Assembly: GCF_030272615.1 (NCBI RefSeq)
Contig: NW_026729330.1
Span: 32,807-96,806, forward strand
DNA length: 64,000 bases
Direction of reading: 5' to 3'
Source of the DNA: Cryptomeria japonica
Taxonomy: Eukaryota; Streptophyta; Pinopsida; Cupressales; Cupressaceae
The position numbers and the translations under genes are program-made. Under the pieces are notes generated by a model, which did not search any database, was not told where the DNA came from, and worked only from the letters and a program-made list of their open reading frames with translations. This document shows, piece by piece, positions 32,131-44,147 of the stretch (positions are counted from its first letter, which is position 1; each line of letters starts with the position of its first letter).

Positions 32131-33406
32131 TTATAGATCCTTTACCTTTCACTAGACATGGTGCATCATTATCAAATCTTACATAGCCTCCATCATAGTC
32201 TTCTAATTTAACAAACTTGTGTTTATCACCTGTCATGTGATGTGAGCATCCACTATCTATGATCCAAGAATCATTATTATTTATGTGAGTTACTAGGGCT
32301 TTTTCTTCATACCTTTCTTCATCAGATCCATCTTTAACAGCCACATAAACAACTTCCTCAGTATCAGTTTCATTAGATTTATCATCGTTGGATACCTCAT
32401 CAGCTACTAGACATGTCTTTCTATCTCTCCTTCTGAAGTCTCGGTGTCCTCTGTATTGGTTGTCTTTCTTCCTATTATCTCGGTATTCTCTCTTTTCACT
32501 ATATTCTTTTTCAGGGCAATTAGAAGCCATATGTCCTATTTTATCACAATTGAAACATTTTAAAGGTAGCTTTCCTTTATACTTACCTTTTCCTCTCGGT
32601 AACCTTCTAGCTAATAATGCTTGAAACTCTTCTTGCTTCTTGATTTCCTCATACAGTTTGTGCACTTCTTCCATGTTCTTGCGAAATCTTTCACTTGCTC
32701 AACTGTGATCCCCTTCAGAGTACTTACTCATTCTATCATTGTAATCATCAGATTCACTAATATGAAAAGAACTGAATGCAGATTCAACTTTATTTACCGA
32801 AGACCCACTGTTATCAAAATTACTTAACTCAAATGCATGTAGCTTATCAATAGTAGTATCCAAAGAAACTGGCATGTTAGGTACAGACCTCAATTCATTG
32901 ATTGCAAAGACTCGAATGGCATAAGTAGGTAGAAGGGTTCTCAACAACTTACTTGTTATATCCTTCTCTTCAATAGTTCCTCCTGCTCCTTTAATTTGAT
33001 TGACAATCTCTTTTAACCTTGTAATGTATTGTGTTATGTTCTCACCTTCATTCATTCTCATGGATTCAAGTTGTCCTCTTAGACTATCTACTTTTGCTCT
33101 TTGAACATGTTCATCACTGCCATACACAGATATGAGCTTGGTCCACAATGCTTTTGCATCATTGCAACCTTCTAGATCATTAAACTCTGAGTCAGTCAAT
33201 GCTGATGTTATTTCAATCATAGCTTGAATGTGGTCTTTCTTTGGCTTAATCTCTTCCAAGGTCATTGGGTTGGTGCTTGGTGCAATGTAATCATTCTCCA
33301 AATAATATGTTGCATAATCTTCAATTCCTAATAAATGAAGCTTCATCCTTTTCTGCCATGTGGAGACACTTGACTTGTTCAACTTTGGTGCATCCCTTTT
33401 ACACAT
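32131..33406 (-). pseudogene. Copia gag and protease start (element C2), joined to Penelope frame
   Basis: ATG at 33406. UBN2-type gag with STWQKRMKLHLLGI, DAKALWTKLISVYGSDEHVQ and LKEIVNQIKGAGG. An in-frame TGA at 32699-32701 interrupts the gag; the same frame resumes to a good zinc knuckle CFNCDKIGHMASNC (about 32556-32515). Then a basic Arg/Asp-rich linker and the protease motif WIIDSGCSHHMTG (catalytic DSG, near 32261-32223), continuing to CLVKGKGSIT, where copia homology stops and Penelope sequence begins near 32130. Integrase and reverse transcriptase of this element are absent. The frame across the junction is unchanged (33406 to 30347, 1020 codons with four stops). Confidence 0.88.
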
Positions 33407-33457
33407 CTTCGGATCTTTGCCTCAAGTACCTTTAAACTTTTTCTTCCAGAGTCCAAA

Positions 33458-33469
33458 GCTCTAATACCA
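33458..33469 (-). other. Primer-binding site of copia element C2
   Basis: Minus-strand TGGTATTAGAGC, two bases after the LTR end ...GAACTATCA (33472). One mismatch to the Met-tRNA complement TGGTATCAGAGC. Confidence 0.8.
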
Positions 33470-33471
33470 AT

Positions 33472-34994
33472 TGATAGTTCTAATACTTAATGTAAAGAGC
33501 TGATGCCAATAGCTAACAAGATGAGAGGGGGGGGGGGTGAATCATACAAACTTAACTTCCATGAAATCAACAGATTCAGCCTTGGTAACTTATGCTTCAG
33601 CAATATAACCAAAAACTGCTAAATATGCAAACTCATAAACACATAATCATCATAACACATATAACACTAGATTTAATGTGGAAACCCAAATAGGGAAAAA
33701 CCACTATGGGATTTCGGACCCACTAAGAAATATACTCTTCTAGAGTATGCTTGGTTAAAAGAAAATCCTATTAAATATTACAAACACATTACTAGATGTG
33801 ACTCGGTTAAGATCTTCACTTTGTTAGAAGTGACCTTGTGAAAGGATTTCAAACACTCATTTAGAATGTTACCTTGCTAGAGGGTTTACAAATAAGACTG
33901 TTAAGTCCACTCGGTTAAGAGATTTCCTGTCACTTACAAAATAACAGTAATAAAAATCTATCTACAACTTCACATCTAAATTGCTAAAGCAAATTCTTAT
34001 TTGCTCAAAACAATCTAGTCATAAGACTTATCTTGTCTTCTGCTGGGCTCCCTACTTTGTTATTCAAATAGGTCTTCAAACTTCTATGCTCGGTAATCAC
34101 TATGTAGCATCCTTGTGCTTACACTTGCCCGCATACATTGTTTACCAACAATTCCTTATTTATAAACAATTTTCTACCTACTTAATCTCCTTAATCACAT
34201 TTCCCATGATCAATCTTAGCCATCAGATCTTCAATCTTGACTAGGTTCAATGCATCTTTCGATCTGTAAATGTTTTACCTTGCCTAGGGACTTGCATTCC
34301 TTTCTTGGAACTTGCCCAAGGTTATTATGGTTCAATTTGCATTGTAGATCTTCATGCCGATCTTTTATTGCCATAGATCCTTAACAAACTTCATGCACGA
34401 CATTCCAATCATTTATACATCTCCAGCTCATCATTGTCCTTCACTAAATAATCCTTGTATTCATCCAATGCGCTCTTTCATAACTTGGTTGCAACTCAGT
34501 AAATACTAAACTTTACTTGGTAGACATTCCGCCTTCATTAACTGATATCAATAACCTTAGGGTTTAGCAACTAGGTTCCTTAGGGTTTACCGACTAGGTT
34601 CCTTAGGGTTTACTGACTAGGTTCCTTGCTTGGTGACATAGTATAGTATTAACATTACAATAAAAAACATATGTAGGATATCAAAACAATCTAAGCATCA
34701 TGGTCTAATAATTTACTAACTCAGTAATAGTTGCCCATTGAATAACTTATTTCTCCCCTTTCTTATTACATTCTTTCTGTGTCTAATACCGACATCTTAA
34801 TTTTCTTCAAATCAATCTCCTCAAGATATGGCAACATCATACTAAATTAGAAAATCAATTTCTTGACATCAATGACAAAATAATGTTATAAAGATAGTTA
34901 TCATCCTTCTTCAGTTATATCAAATAGTCTTCAACAACCTTCTCAATATCCTTAACAAATATCAACAATCTTTCTATCTACTGAAATGCCAACA
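33472..34994 (-). mobile_element. 5' LTR of copia element C2
   Basis: The inner end is fixed by the primer-binding site. The outer start TGTTGGCATTTCAGTAG at 34994 is a TG-type start where plus-strand gypsy 3' sequence begins. U5 carries GATTCACC followed by a C-run and CTCTCAT, and GGTTTTTCCCTATTTGGGTT, the same layout as the LTRs at 27080 and 62194. Length about 1.5 kb. It also holds a 23-bp tandem repeat at 34555-34623. Confidence 0.7.
34555..34623. repeat. 23-bp tandem repeat, three units
   Basis: CCTTAGGGTTTA(C/G)(C/T/A)(G/A)ACTAGGTT units start at 34555, 34578 and 34601, and the next 'ccttgcttgg' at 34624 begins a fourth that breaks off. Each unit contains TTAGGGTTTA, which resembles plant telomere sequence, but the period is 23, not 7. 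Confidence 0.9.
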
Positions 34995-35531
34995 CAACAC
35001 AGATGTGCCTTAATGTTTTTCTTTCTGATTGACATAACTAAAGCACATTTATTGTGCTGCCTAGCATGCATTTATGACAAAATTTAATGCGAAGAAGTAC
35101 AAGGAAGTTTTGTGGTACTTACCGGCTCTCCTGCATCTGCTGGCCTTTGAAATCGGCGAACCCGATCAAATTTGTGAACCAATGCCATCACTGTTGACTA
35201 CTGCTGCTCTATGCTCTCTCTGCATTTTGATCTCTTGGATGTGTCGATGACAATGAGGATTTTTTCCCCTCATGGTCTATCTTATAGACTACCCTAGCCT
35301 TAGTCTCCCGAGTCAGTCTTCTTTATCCCGTGACTCTGTCACTCTATCCTATCTTGTCAGTTCTTTCTCGCCTTTCTTTCTTATCGAAAGATTATCTATG
35401 ATCTTTTAAAAAAATTTCATCCAATCTCTTGAGGGGGGATATCATTCCCATCTTGGGGCAACTTTGTACCAGTTCATATTATCTTCTTTGAAACAACGCG
35501 ACAAGATGCATTGTCTCAAAGAGGGGCAAAA
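34995..35531 (+). mobile_element. 3' internal end and polypurine tract of a plus-strand gypsy element (G4)
   Basis: Non-coding sequence leading to AAAGAGGGGCAAAA (35518-35531), a polypurine tract directly before an LTR start. No pol domain is recognisable upstream: the C2 LTR at 34994 cuts it off. Confidence 0.6.
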
Positions 35532-36288
35532 TGTAGACACGTAAAAGTGTCCAGTCTAATTAAATAAATATCTTTATTTATTTAATTATTTTTAGCCTAA
35601 TTCCTCTATTAATTGAATAAATCTTTATTTATTTAATTAATTCATTTATTCTTTTCTAACCTTATTTCTCATTTAAATAATTACATTTATTTATTTAAAT
35701 TATCTTTTCCTAAATTAAATAAATATCTTATTTATTTAATTGATCCCACTTCCTCCATTAATTAAATAAATCTTTATTTATTTAATTATTTCATTATCCT
35801 TTTCTACCTATGACACATGCCATTCATCTCCTAATTCCTACACTACCTACCCTATAATCATAGCCGACCATTTATCTTTTACACCTCTCAATCTTATCCC
35901 TCCATTTCTTATAGTGTCTTCTATATAAGGATATGATTCCTTCATTATCAAACCTAACTAATAATCCTAATCATTCTACCCAACTACTCTAAGCTTTCAA
36001 ATTTTCATATGCGATCAAGCCTACTTGCAACCAAATTTTCGTTCTTTGTTGAGCTCTTGTGCACACATAAGATCTGAGAGCAAATATATGAAGCAAGACC
36101 AATGGAGATAGGAAGAATGGAGATCCAAACCCTATTGGACATGTGATGGTATAATCTTTATGATTTCATTTGAATTGCATTGTCTTAGGTAATCTTCATA
36201 TGTTATGGTGGATCTTTGTTGTTATTAGGCTAGGCTTTTGTGGTTGAATTTATTTAGTCTTTCAATATTGTTTTATCCATTTTCACCA
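35532..36288 (+). mobile_element. LTR of gypsy element G4 (plus strand)
   Basis: Starts TGTAGACACGTAAAAGTG after the polypurine tract. Rich in 'attaaataaat' modules like the LTRs at 47613 and 49751 (which start TGTATACACCT), and has a TATA-like 'ctatataagg' near 35931. The right end is not certain: the reverse-strand gypsy RNase H frame becomes readable at about 36296. Confidence 0.6.
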
Positions 36289-36295
36289 TAAAAAT

Positions 36296-39200
36296 TAGGA
36301 ACTCAACCCAATTTAGGTGTCTTTGGTTCAACTTCTCTTGCCCATTGAGAAAACTAAGAGCATGGTTCTCACTAAAGACTACAAATTCTTTGGGCAGCAA
36401 GTAGTGACACTATTTTTTCAATACTTGGACAATTGAATACAACTCCAAGTCATATGTGGCGTATCTTTTCTTAGCTTCATTTAAATTTTATGAGAAGAAA
36501 GCTATAGGATGTCCCTCTTTGCTTAAAACTGCCCCTATTGCCCTTTGGCTTGCATCACATTCTACTATAAACAACTGATTGAAATCGGGCAATCTAAGGG
36601 TTGGCAGATCTACTATATTGGTTTTCAACATCTCAAAACCCTTATTGGCTTCCTCTGTCAACTTAAAGTGATATTTAATCCCTCATCTAATAGTATTGAG
36701 AATAGGAACACAAACATGGCTAAAGTTTCTCACAAACTTCTTATAAAAAGATGTCATTCCATGAAAGCTTCTAACTTCACTTATGCCCCTAGAGATAGGA
36801 GAATTAAGTATTGCTTCTACCTTTACTTGGATCCATTTTTAAGAATCCATGAGAAATAACAAAACCAAGATATACCAGCTCTGTTTTCAAAAACTCACAT
36901 TTTTCAAGGTTAATCTTGAGTTGAGCCTCCTTCAACTTCTTCAAAACCATCTCCAAATTCTTGAGGTGTTCCTCCTTGAACCTATTGTAGATCAGAAAGT
37001 CATCAAGGTATACAATTACAATTCTACCAATAAACTCAACTAAGACTTCATTCATGAGCCTTTCGAAGGTACTAGGTGCATTGGTGAGGCCAAATGGCAT
37101 TACCAACCACTCATATAGGCCTGCATTGGTTCAAAAGGCTATCTTCCATTCATCTCCAAGTTTGATTCTGATCTGATGGTAATCAGACTTTAAGTCCACC
37201 TTGGTTAAGTAGCTTGCACCCCCTAGATTGTCTAATAGGTCCTCAATCCTTGGCATAGGAAACCTTTACCTTACGGTAATCATGTTGATTGTTCTCGAGT
37301 CCATACACATTATCCATTTTCCTCCCTTCTTAGGCACTAACATAGTAGGAACATCACATGGACTCAAACTCTTCTTCATAAACCCTTTGTTTAAGAATTC
37401 TTGCACTTGTTTTTCGATCTCTTCATTTTGACTAGGTGTCATTTTGTAGGTAGCTTTGTTCGGTAGATTGACCCCCGCTATTAAGTCTATTTGATGATTT
37501 ACATCTCTCATTGGAGGCAAGGAATTAGGTAAGTCATCCCCTATCACTTCTGCATAATGTTTGAGTAGATTTTGCACCTCTTGAGGCACTTCACTCATTG
37601 GATTTGCCTTAGCTTCTTCATTAAGTTTTGAAACTATAGCATGGCCTTGATGTCCTTCTTATTTCAACACTTTGAGAAAATCTATTCCAGTCATCAGCAT
37701 CATGCTTGATCCTATTTGTTTTTCTTCCTTTAGTTGAGATAGAGGATCCATTTGATACTTTTCCCATTCTTGGTGATAAGATAGTTGTTCTTCTCCCCAT
37801 CATGGGTAGCTTTCACATCATACTCCCATAGACGGCCCAACAACAAATGAAAAGCATCCATAGGAAATATGTCACATAATAATCTATCCTTGTACTCACC
37901 AATTTCAAAATCCACCCATGTTTGTTCATCAACCAATACATGTTGTTCCCAATTGAGCCATGACACCTTATAGGGTATGAGGTGAGGTAATCTTTTAAGT
38001 TTGAGTTTGTCCACCATTTCAATTGAGATAATATTCTCTGTGGAACCTGAACCTATAATCACTTTAAAAATATTTCCATGTGACCTACAAGTGGTCCTAA
38101 ACAAGATTTTCCTTTGTGGTGGCTCTTGAGCTTGAGCTATCTTGAGGATTGTTCTCCTCATCATCAAATTTTCTCCCTTTGTACCTGGGTCTGCTTTGCT
38201 GATTGAAGAAGTTGCACTCTAAGTGTCCTCCTCTTGCAACAATTGAGTTCTTCTTTCCCCCATGTATGAACTTGTGGAGCTTGAGGCTTTTCTAGGGAAC
38301 TTTCTCATTGTATGCCCAACTTGATTGTAATGATAACATCTACCGGTGAAAACTGTATTTCCTCTACCTAAGTTTCCAAACCTCCCCTTAAAATTCCTCC
38401 TTCCTCTATAGGATCCTCTATATGCTTCTCTCTAAGAGTCTCCACTACCTTCTTGGCCTTCCCGCTCTGCACTTCTTGATGATTTCTGACCTTTACTAAA
38501 GTTCCCTCTACCTCTAAAAATATTTCCTCCCCTATGTTTCTGATTTTGCTCACTCCTCCTTTTGATCTTCTCTTCTACCCTTAGGGCCAACTGAAAACAC
38601 TTGTGGATAGTGTCTGGTGTGAGGATACCTATTTCATCTTGTATTTTCTGTATAAGGCCATTCATATACCTAGCCAACTTCTCTACCTCATTCTCATGCT
38701 TCCTAGCCCTCAAACTGAGCTTATGGAACTCTTCAGTGTATGCATTGACATTTAACTCCCTTTGTTTCATATTTCGTAGTCTTATGAATTTGAACTTAAT
38801 AATCTCTTGGAAGGAATTGTGCCTTAAGTCTGATCTTCGTACGTTCCCATGAAGTTATCTTCTTTTTTCCCTCTTGTATCCTTTCTTCTTGTATCATATT
38901 CCACAAAACCAATGTTGATCCTCTCATTGTTGATTTGGCCACATTAACTCTTTTCTCTTCTCCTACCTCTTTGTAATCAAAATGATTATTGAGAGCTTCT
39001 ATCCAATCTAGCAACTCTTCTCCATTGAGGTTTCCTCTATATGTGGGTAATCCATCTAGATTGTCCTTAGAAATGGATTTGACTGCATCTCAGAATAACT
39101 TTTGGTCTTGAGGCATAGCTATTGTTGTTGGTTCTTCTCCATCTTCCACTTCTTCATCAGTTTCATCACCCCATTTGGTCTTAACCTTTCCCTTCTCCGT

Positions 39201-39305
39201 CTTTACCTCTCTGGTTCCTCTACTTCCTTCTGCATCCTTCAATCCTTCTATCATCTCTTCCACCACCTGTCGGATGGCTTATGGAGTCATTGCCTTTGGA
39301 GGCAT
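36296..39305 (-). pseudogene. Ty3/gypsy gag-pol (element G3), truncated and mutated
   Basis: Gag starts near 39305 (MPPKAMTP then a TAA). It includes LDGLPTYRGNLNGEELLDWI, ALNNHFDYKEVGEEKRV and NAYTEEFHKLSLRARKHE, with frameshifts. The knuckle near 38340 reads CYHYNQVGHTMRKF, lacking two zinc-binding Cys. Protease (38167-37730) has VIIGSGSTENIIS where functional copies have Asp-Ser-Gly: the catalytic Asp is Gly. RT: PCDVPTMLVPKKGGKWIMCM (near 37330-37400), [19 protein letters not shown] and [11 protein letters not shown] (catalytic YLDD, about 37024-37006). RNase H (36545-36300) ends abruptly at LNWVEFL, next to the G4 LTR. Integrase is missing. Dead element. Confidence 0.88.
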
Positions 39306-39360
39306 TGAACTTGCTTCTTATTCTTCACAATCTAACAAACAACAAATATTTAAAAGAATG

Positions 39361-39372
39361 GCTCTGATACCA
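39361..39372 (-). other. Primer-binding site of gypsy element G3
   Basis: Minus-strand TGGTATCAGAGC, a perfect complement to the 3' end of initiator-Met tRNA, after an LTR end ...TTTGCATCA (39377). Confidence 0.85.
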
Positions 39373-39376
39373 CTCT

Positions 39377-40900
39377 GATGCAAAGAGTCTTGGAGCCTTG
39401 TTTGTTTCACCTTCTTGAGTGACTTGTCCTACTCAACTCTACAATTACTCAAGTCCTTCCTATGACACTTGGTAAGGGTTATGACAATGGGATGTCCAAG
39501 GTCTGAACCTTCTAGACTTTCCTCCTAGGTATAGCCAATGGTTTCTGGACAATCAACTCCTCTACTTGAGGTTGTCACCTCAGCTACTCACACTCACCTC
39601 TCCTGGGCTCCAACCACTCCTGCTAGGATCTTAACACACCAAATCTCCTTATGGTTTCCCAATGCATTAATAAGGTGTCTTTATTGTGTTTTGAAGTTTA
39701 AGAGTCACCAATTCCATCTCCATGGTTTATCAAGCCTTCTAGGTCTCTATTGCCAACTAAATAGGCCTAATTGCATTAGCCCTCCTTAAGCAGTTTTTGG
39801 GGTTTAATTTGTATAGGTCCCAAACAAGCCTAGGAATCAATCATGGATTCAGATACCCTTTTGGAAGTTGTAGATGATACTAGAAAAGTGCTTCTGGTTT
39901 ATTTGTACAGATGTGGTTTCCAATGCTGCACTATTTTGTCGGGTTTTAGGCTTAACCGATGGATTGACAAACTTGGTGTAGAACCTTTTACTAGTCAAAA
40001 TTCCTTCTCTACACACCTTGGGAATCTTCAAGGACACTCTGAGGGATTTCCATACATATTCCACTTGGGCCTACATCAATCTCCAAGTTCTCACAAATCA
40101 CACTTTGCTTACTGTCCTTACTCACCTACTCCCAACGGTGAGCCTACGTCTTCATTGTTTCTCCTCCTCCTAGAACTATAACATCACACACCATATTCCA
40201 AAACTATATACAGACCCTAGCCTGGCATTCTTACTGATTTCAACAAGTGCTATCAAAGAATTCCTAGGCTAGAGCCATTTCTTGTTCTTAAACCCTACTT
40301 GCAAGGGTTTTGCTCCTAGTTGCAAAGAATGACAGAAATCTTCACAACCTGGAACAATCAAACCTTCAAATAAACCTTATTGAAATAAAATACAATGAAC
40401 ATACATAGATGGAAATTATTTTACACCATCTAGTCCGTACTGGACCGTACAAGCAATGAAAAACAAGACAAAACTATCAAAAACTCAGTGGAAACAATAT
40501 TGTTTCACAAACCAAAAACCTGCTCTTGCATTTCCAATCCTCCCCAACCCCTAAAATGAAGTTAAATTTTTCTTATATCCACTATTTTAGTCAGTTCAAC
40601 CAACTACCTAATGCCCATAACCAAAAAAAATGCAACTTCTGCAAGAAATTAAAAAATGTTGCTCAGCAACTTTTGATAACTTTTGCTCCAGCATGCAATT
40701 TTGCATTCTATTGCATTCTAAGACTTTTGAAGGTCCTCAAACACCTTAGAATAAATTAAAACAACTCAATTGACTCCTAATCCATGAATACATTCATCTG
40801 GAGTATTTGTTTGGGACCTACCTAAGCAACTCACTTCTCAAGCTAGTAGCATCCTGAGCAGAATTGACTCGAAGCAAAATTTCAACAACTCAAACATTGC
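39377..40900 (-). mobile_element. 5' LTR of gypsy element G3, outer edge approximate
   Basis: The inner end is set by the primer-binding site. A TATA box (minus CTGTATATAGTTTTGG) lies near 40203-40218, giving an R-U5 of about 800 bases. Outer edge candidates lie around 40.9 kb (minus TGTAGTAAGGCAAC near 40917). No matching 3' LTR is seen. Open frames across it show no known domain. Confidence 0.5.
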
Positions 40901-41179
40901 AATATGTTGCCTTACTACAAGGCAATTTTAGTTACCCATGTATAGATAATTATGCAACTAGTCTCTCAAAAACGTAGAAAATGAGAAAATTTCATGGGAC
41001 AAAACTCCTCTCCATAAAAGAGATATTAAAATCATGTACAAGTGAAAGATGAAGTGATGTATGAAGGTCTCAGAATAATATCCCCAAAGAATGATATCCA
41101 TCATGAGAATACAATAAAATTACCCCTGTAATGAAGAGAAAGGTGGAGACAATATTTCCCCCCCATGATGAAGTATCCT

Positions 41180-43150
41180 CAAAACTAAGTTAAAGCATGA
41201 AGATCCAATGGTGCATGTAGAAGAAACTCTATATCCATGAGAAAATTAGAAGGAAGAAGTTTTATAAATGGAAAAGTGAAACATGAATGAAGTGCCTCCA
41301 AAGGTATCTCATCAAGACAAGGAATATCCCCAATAAAGAAAGAAACAACATATTTGGAAGACTCGAGATCATCCTCCAACGAACAATCTACAAAGACAAG
41401 TGATGCCTCCTTGAGAACGCCCTCCAAAATGATAGTAGAGGAATGAGAAGCCAAGTCAAATAGACCTACAATGAAACCATTCTCAAATCATAAATTTAAA
41501 AAATTAATGATATCCTACTATTTCGAAGTCTTATAATCTATGTCAAATTTAACCTCTAATGTAGTAGGTGACATCAGAACCATGATTAAGCTTACAAGCC
41601 CATTTGAATTACTCCCCTCATTAGCAGGAGGAGACAAAGTAACATATGAATCATCATCATTATCACTGGATGAATGAGTGAAGGGGACATAAGGATCATC
41701 TACATCAATGAAATGATGAAAGATAAACACTTTTGATTTATGATCAACCCTACCAACTACCAAAATCTCTCTTGTGGGAAAATAAAGGAACATTAAATCT
41801 TGATTGTCAAAATCAATTGTGTTGCTCTATTGTGTGACCTAGTATACTAATAGGAGATTATGTGAGATGTTAGGAATCAAATGAGCATTACTCACTGTGT
41901 ATATATGTAAAAAATTATCACCAATGGCAGCAATATGAAAAAACTAATTATTTGTATTCTTGAGAGTCCATCCAAAAATGGTGCTCTAAGAGAATCTTGA
42001 ATAAAGGTATCTCTTGAACAAGCATTGTGAACTCAAGCTCTTGGATTAATGATTCACCCAACATCCCTAGGTGCATGAGTGGTAATCAAGGCATGAACCT
42101 TTCCAAAATTCTTAGGAGATGTATCCTCGTGTTTGGTTGAAGAAGAAGCTGAACTTAGAGAAGGTGAAATATGATGCTCCTTGAGAAATTTATTTAAACC
42201 ATGGATTTATTTCTTGTAAAAATTATGTTCATCATGTCCTTTCTTATAAAATCCACATGTGGTTTCATTCTTCTTATAACAATTTTGTCCACTATTGCTA
42301 GGTTTCATGCAATAGGTGCATTTTGGTCTCTGCTTTTTAAGATTACAGTCTATAGAAGAGGTGGGAGAAAACACACTAGATTTTGTCTTGGGCTTATTCT
42401 TCCCTTTCCATTTGGATGGAGTGGCAAGAAATGCATGAGATTTAGAAACATCATTTTGATGAATCTTTTACTATTCCCAAGTCAACCTTTCACATAACAA
42501 AAGTCTCAAAAGATGGCATAACAAATTGTGTACCCAACCCATCCATAGTAGAATAGAAGGAAGTATAAAAACAGGAAAAGACACCCATTAACCTAGACAA
42601 AATGAAGAAAATGCATTCCTTGTTTGACTTTTATTTTCCACAACCCTTCAAATAAGAAATCAATGACTTAAATTTGACCAAATGATACCGAATTAAAGGA
42701 AATGTATGAATAGGAAGAGAGACTATTTTCTCTTCTAACTATATAGCTCTCATAACTAAACCAAAGAGAAAAACTTGAGTTTATTCCATACCTCTAGTGT
42801 TGTAGTACAATATATAATGTGGAAGAAAAAATAGTCTAAAACATACATAAAAAACTAGGCCCATTGCCTCTTCACATTTTCTATGATGTCAAAACCTCTA
42901 AAATTCCTTGGTGATATTAATTTGACTATCACTCAACGTTGACCAAAATCCCTTTCATAAATAGCAATTTGAATGTGCATGGAGTCCAGAGCAATCAACT
43001 CATTCATATCATTCTCATTATATCATGCTTATGGGATCTAATATATGGGTTGCAAAGGACTTAATTTATGAGGATGAGGCTGACGATTTGCAACCTCACC
43101 AACCATGGGCTAGTATAAAAATACCCATATTCACCAATTAAAAAACACAA
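41180..43150 (-). pseudogene. Copia gag-protease fossil (element C4)
   Basis: Minus strand, many stops. Gag pieces: KFKSLISYLKGCGK, ECIFFILSRLMGVF, FYSTMDGLGTQFVMPSFETF (about 42680-42480), a recognisable copia gag order. Then a double Cys finger region KCTYCMKPSNSGQNC and CGFYKKGHDEHNF (about 42330-42220). Then the protease-integrase linker NISHNLLLVY and ILVVGRVDHKSKVFIFHHF (about 41860-41710). Below 41700 an acidic, Ser-rich segment has no match that I recognise. No reverse transcriptase remains. Confidence 0.6.
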
Positions 43151-43844
43151 TGAATAAAGTTGAACTTAACAATTTTCTTATGAATTTTATTTCCTCTAAT
43201 AGATCATGAAATATATGACTAAAAGATTCACATCTAAAATACTTTTACATAAAAATCTGGCTTCTTACGACACCATACTTATGTTGGAGTGATATTCTTA
43301 AAAACAAATTAGGGGATCTATTTAAGACATACTTTTATGTATTAATATCATAAATCCTAATAAATAAAAATATATCCTTGAATTATATCATACACTATAT
43401 AATGTAAATAAATTTTCTCTTCTTCCTTTGAATATTAATCATTCTAGAAATTTATTTTAATCTTTATTAATTGTTTAATTGATATTTTATAAATTGTAAT
43501 ATAAAAAGTTATCTTATTATTTAATACATTAAGTTTTAATTGCCATCGAGCATACATAATTTAATATTGCATTAACACAATTATTTAATAAACACCTAAA
43601 TTGATTGGATTCAACTAGTCTCTACTAATGACCTAAAAATTTACAATATTTAAAATTTAAAAAACAAAATAAATCTTGTTTTTATTAAATAAGATAGAAA
43701 GAAGGTGTCATGCCCATAAGTAAATTATGTTACTCGTACACACAACGAAACATATTCAAATTAAGGATGTCAACACGCGACAACGGTGTACTTAATTAAA
43801 TGACACCAATTCCACCAATAGACACTCTCCACGAACTCTTTCCA
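43151..43844. other. AT-rich spacer
   Basis: No gene or repeat recognised between the copia fossil and the phytocyanin duplicon. Confidence 0.4.
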
Positions 43845-44082
43845 GTGTCTTATCCAATGGTTTGCCAAAATTGGCAACCTATTTTGCGTGGGAAACAGTA
43901 GTCTGCACTTTCTTCCATAACACTTATGTTATCAAATTAAAATAAACCGTAACGGACGGTGTTTATGTGAAACATGTAATATCGTTATATTCGTGCCAAG
44001 TTTTCCAATCAAATCAAAGCGCGTCAATCGCCAATTTTTAATGATGGAAGCCAAATGGGAACTTCCCATGCAAAACATTAAC

Positions 44083-44090
44083 TATTTATA
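44083..44090 (+). promoter_or_regulatory. TATA box of phytocyanin copy 4
   Basis: TATTTATA in 'aactatttataccccc', about 65 bases before the conserved ATG at 44154. Confidence 0.6.
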
Positions 44091-44147
44091 CCCCCATATC
44101 AACTACATTTTCATCTCATCTGTAACACCTGATTACAAAGTAAAGCA

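Noticed and set aside
34555-34623. Interstitial telomere
   Set aside because: The period is 23 bases rather than 7, and the block sits inside a copia LTR.
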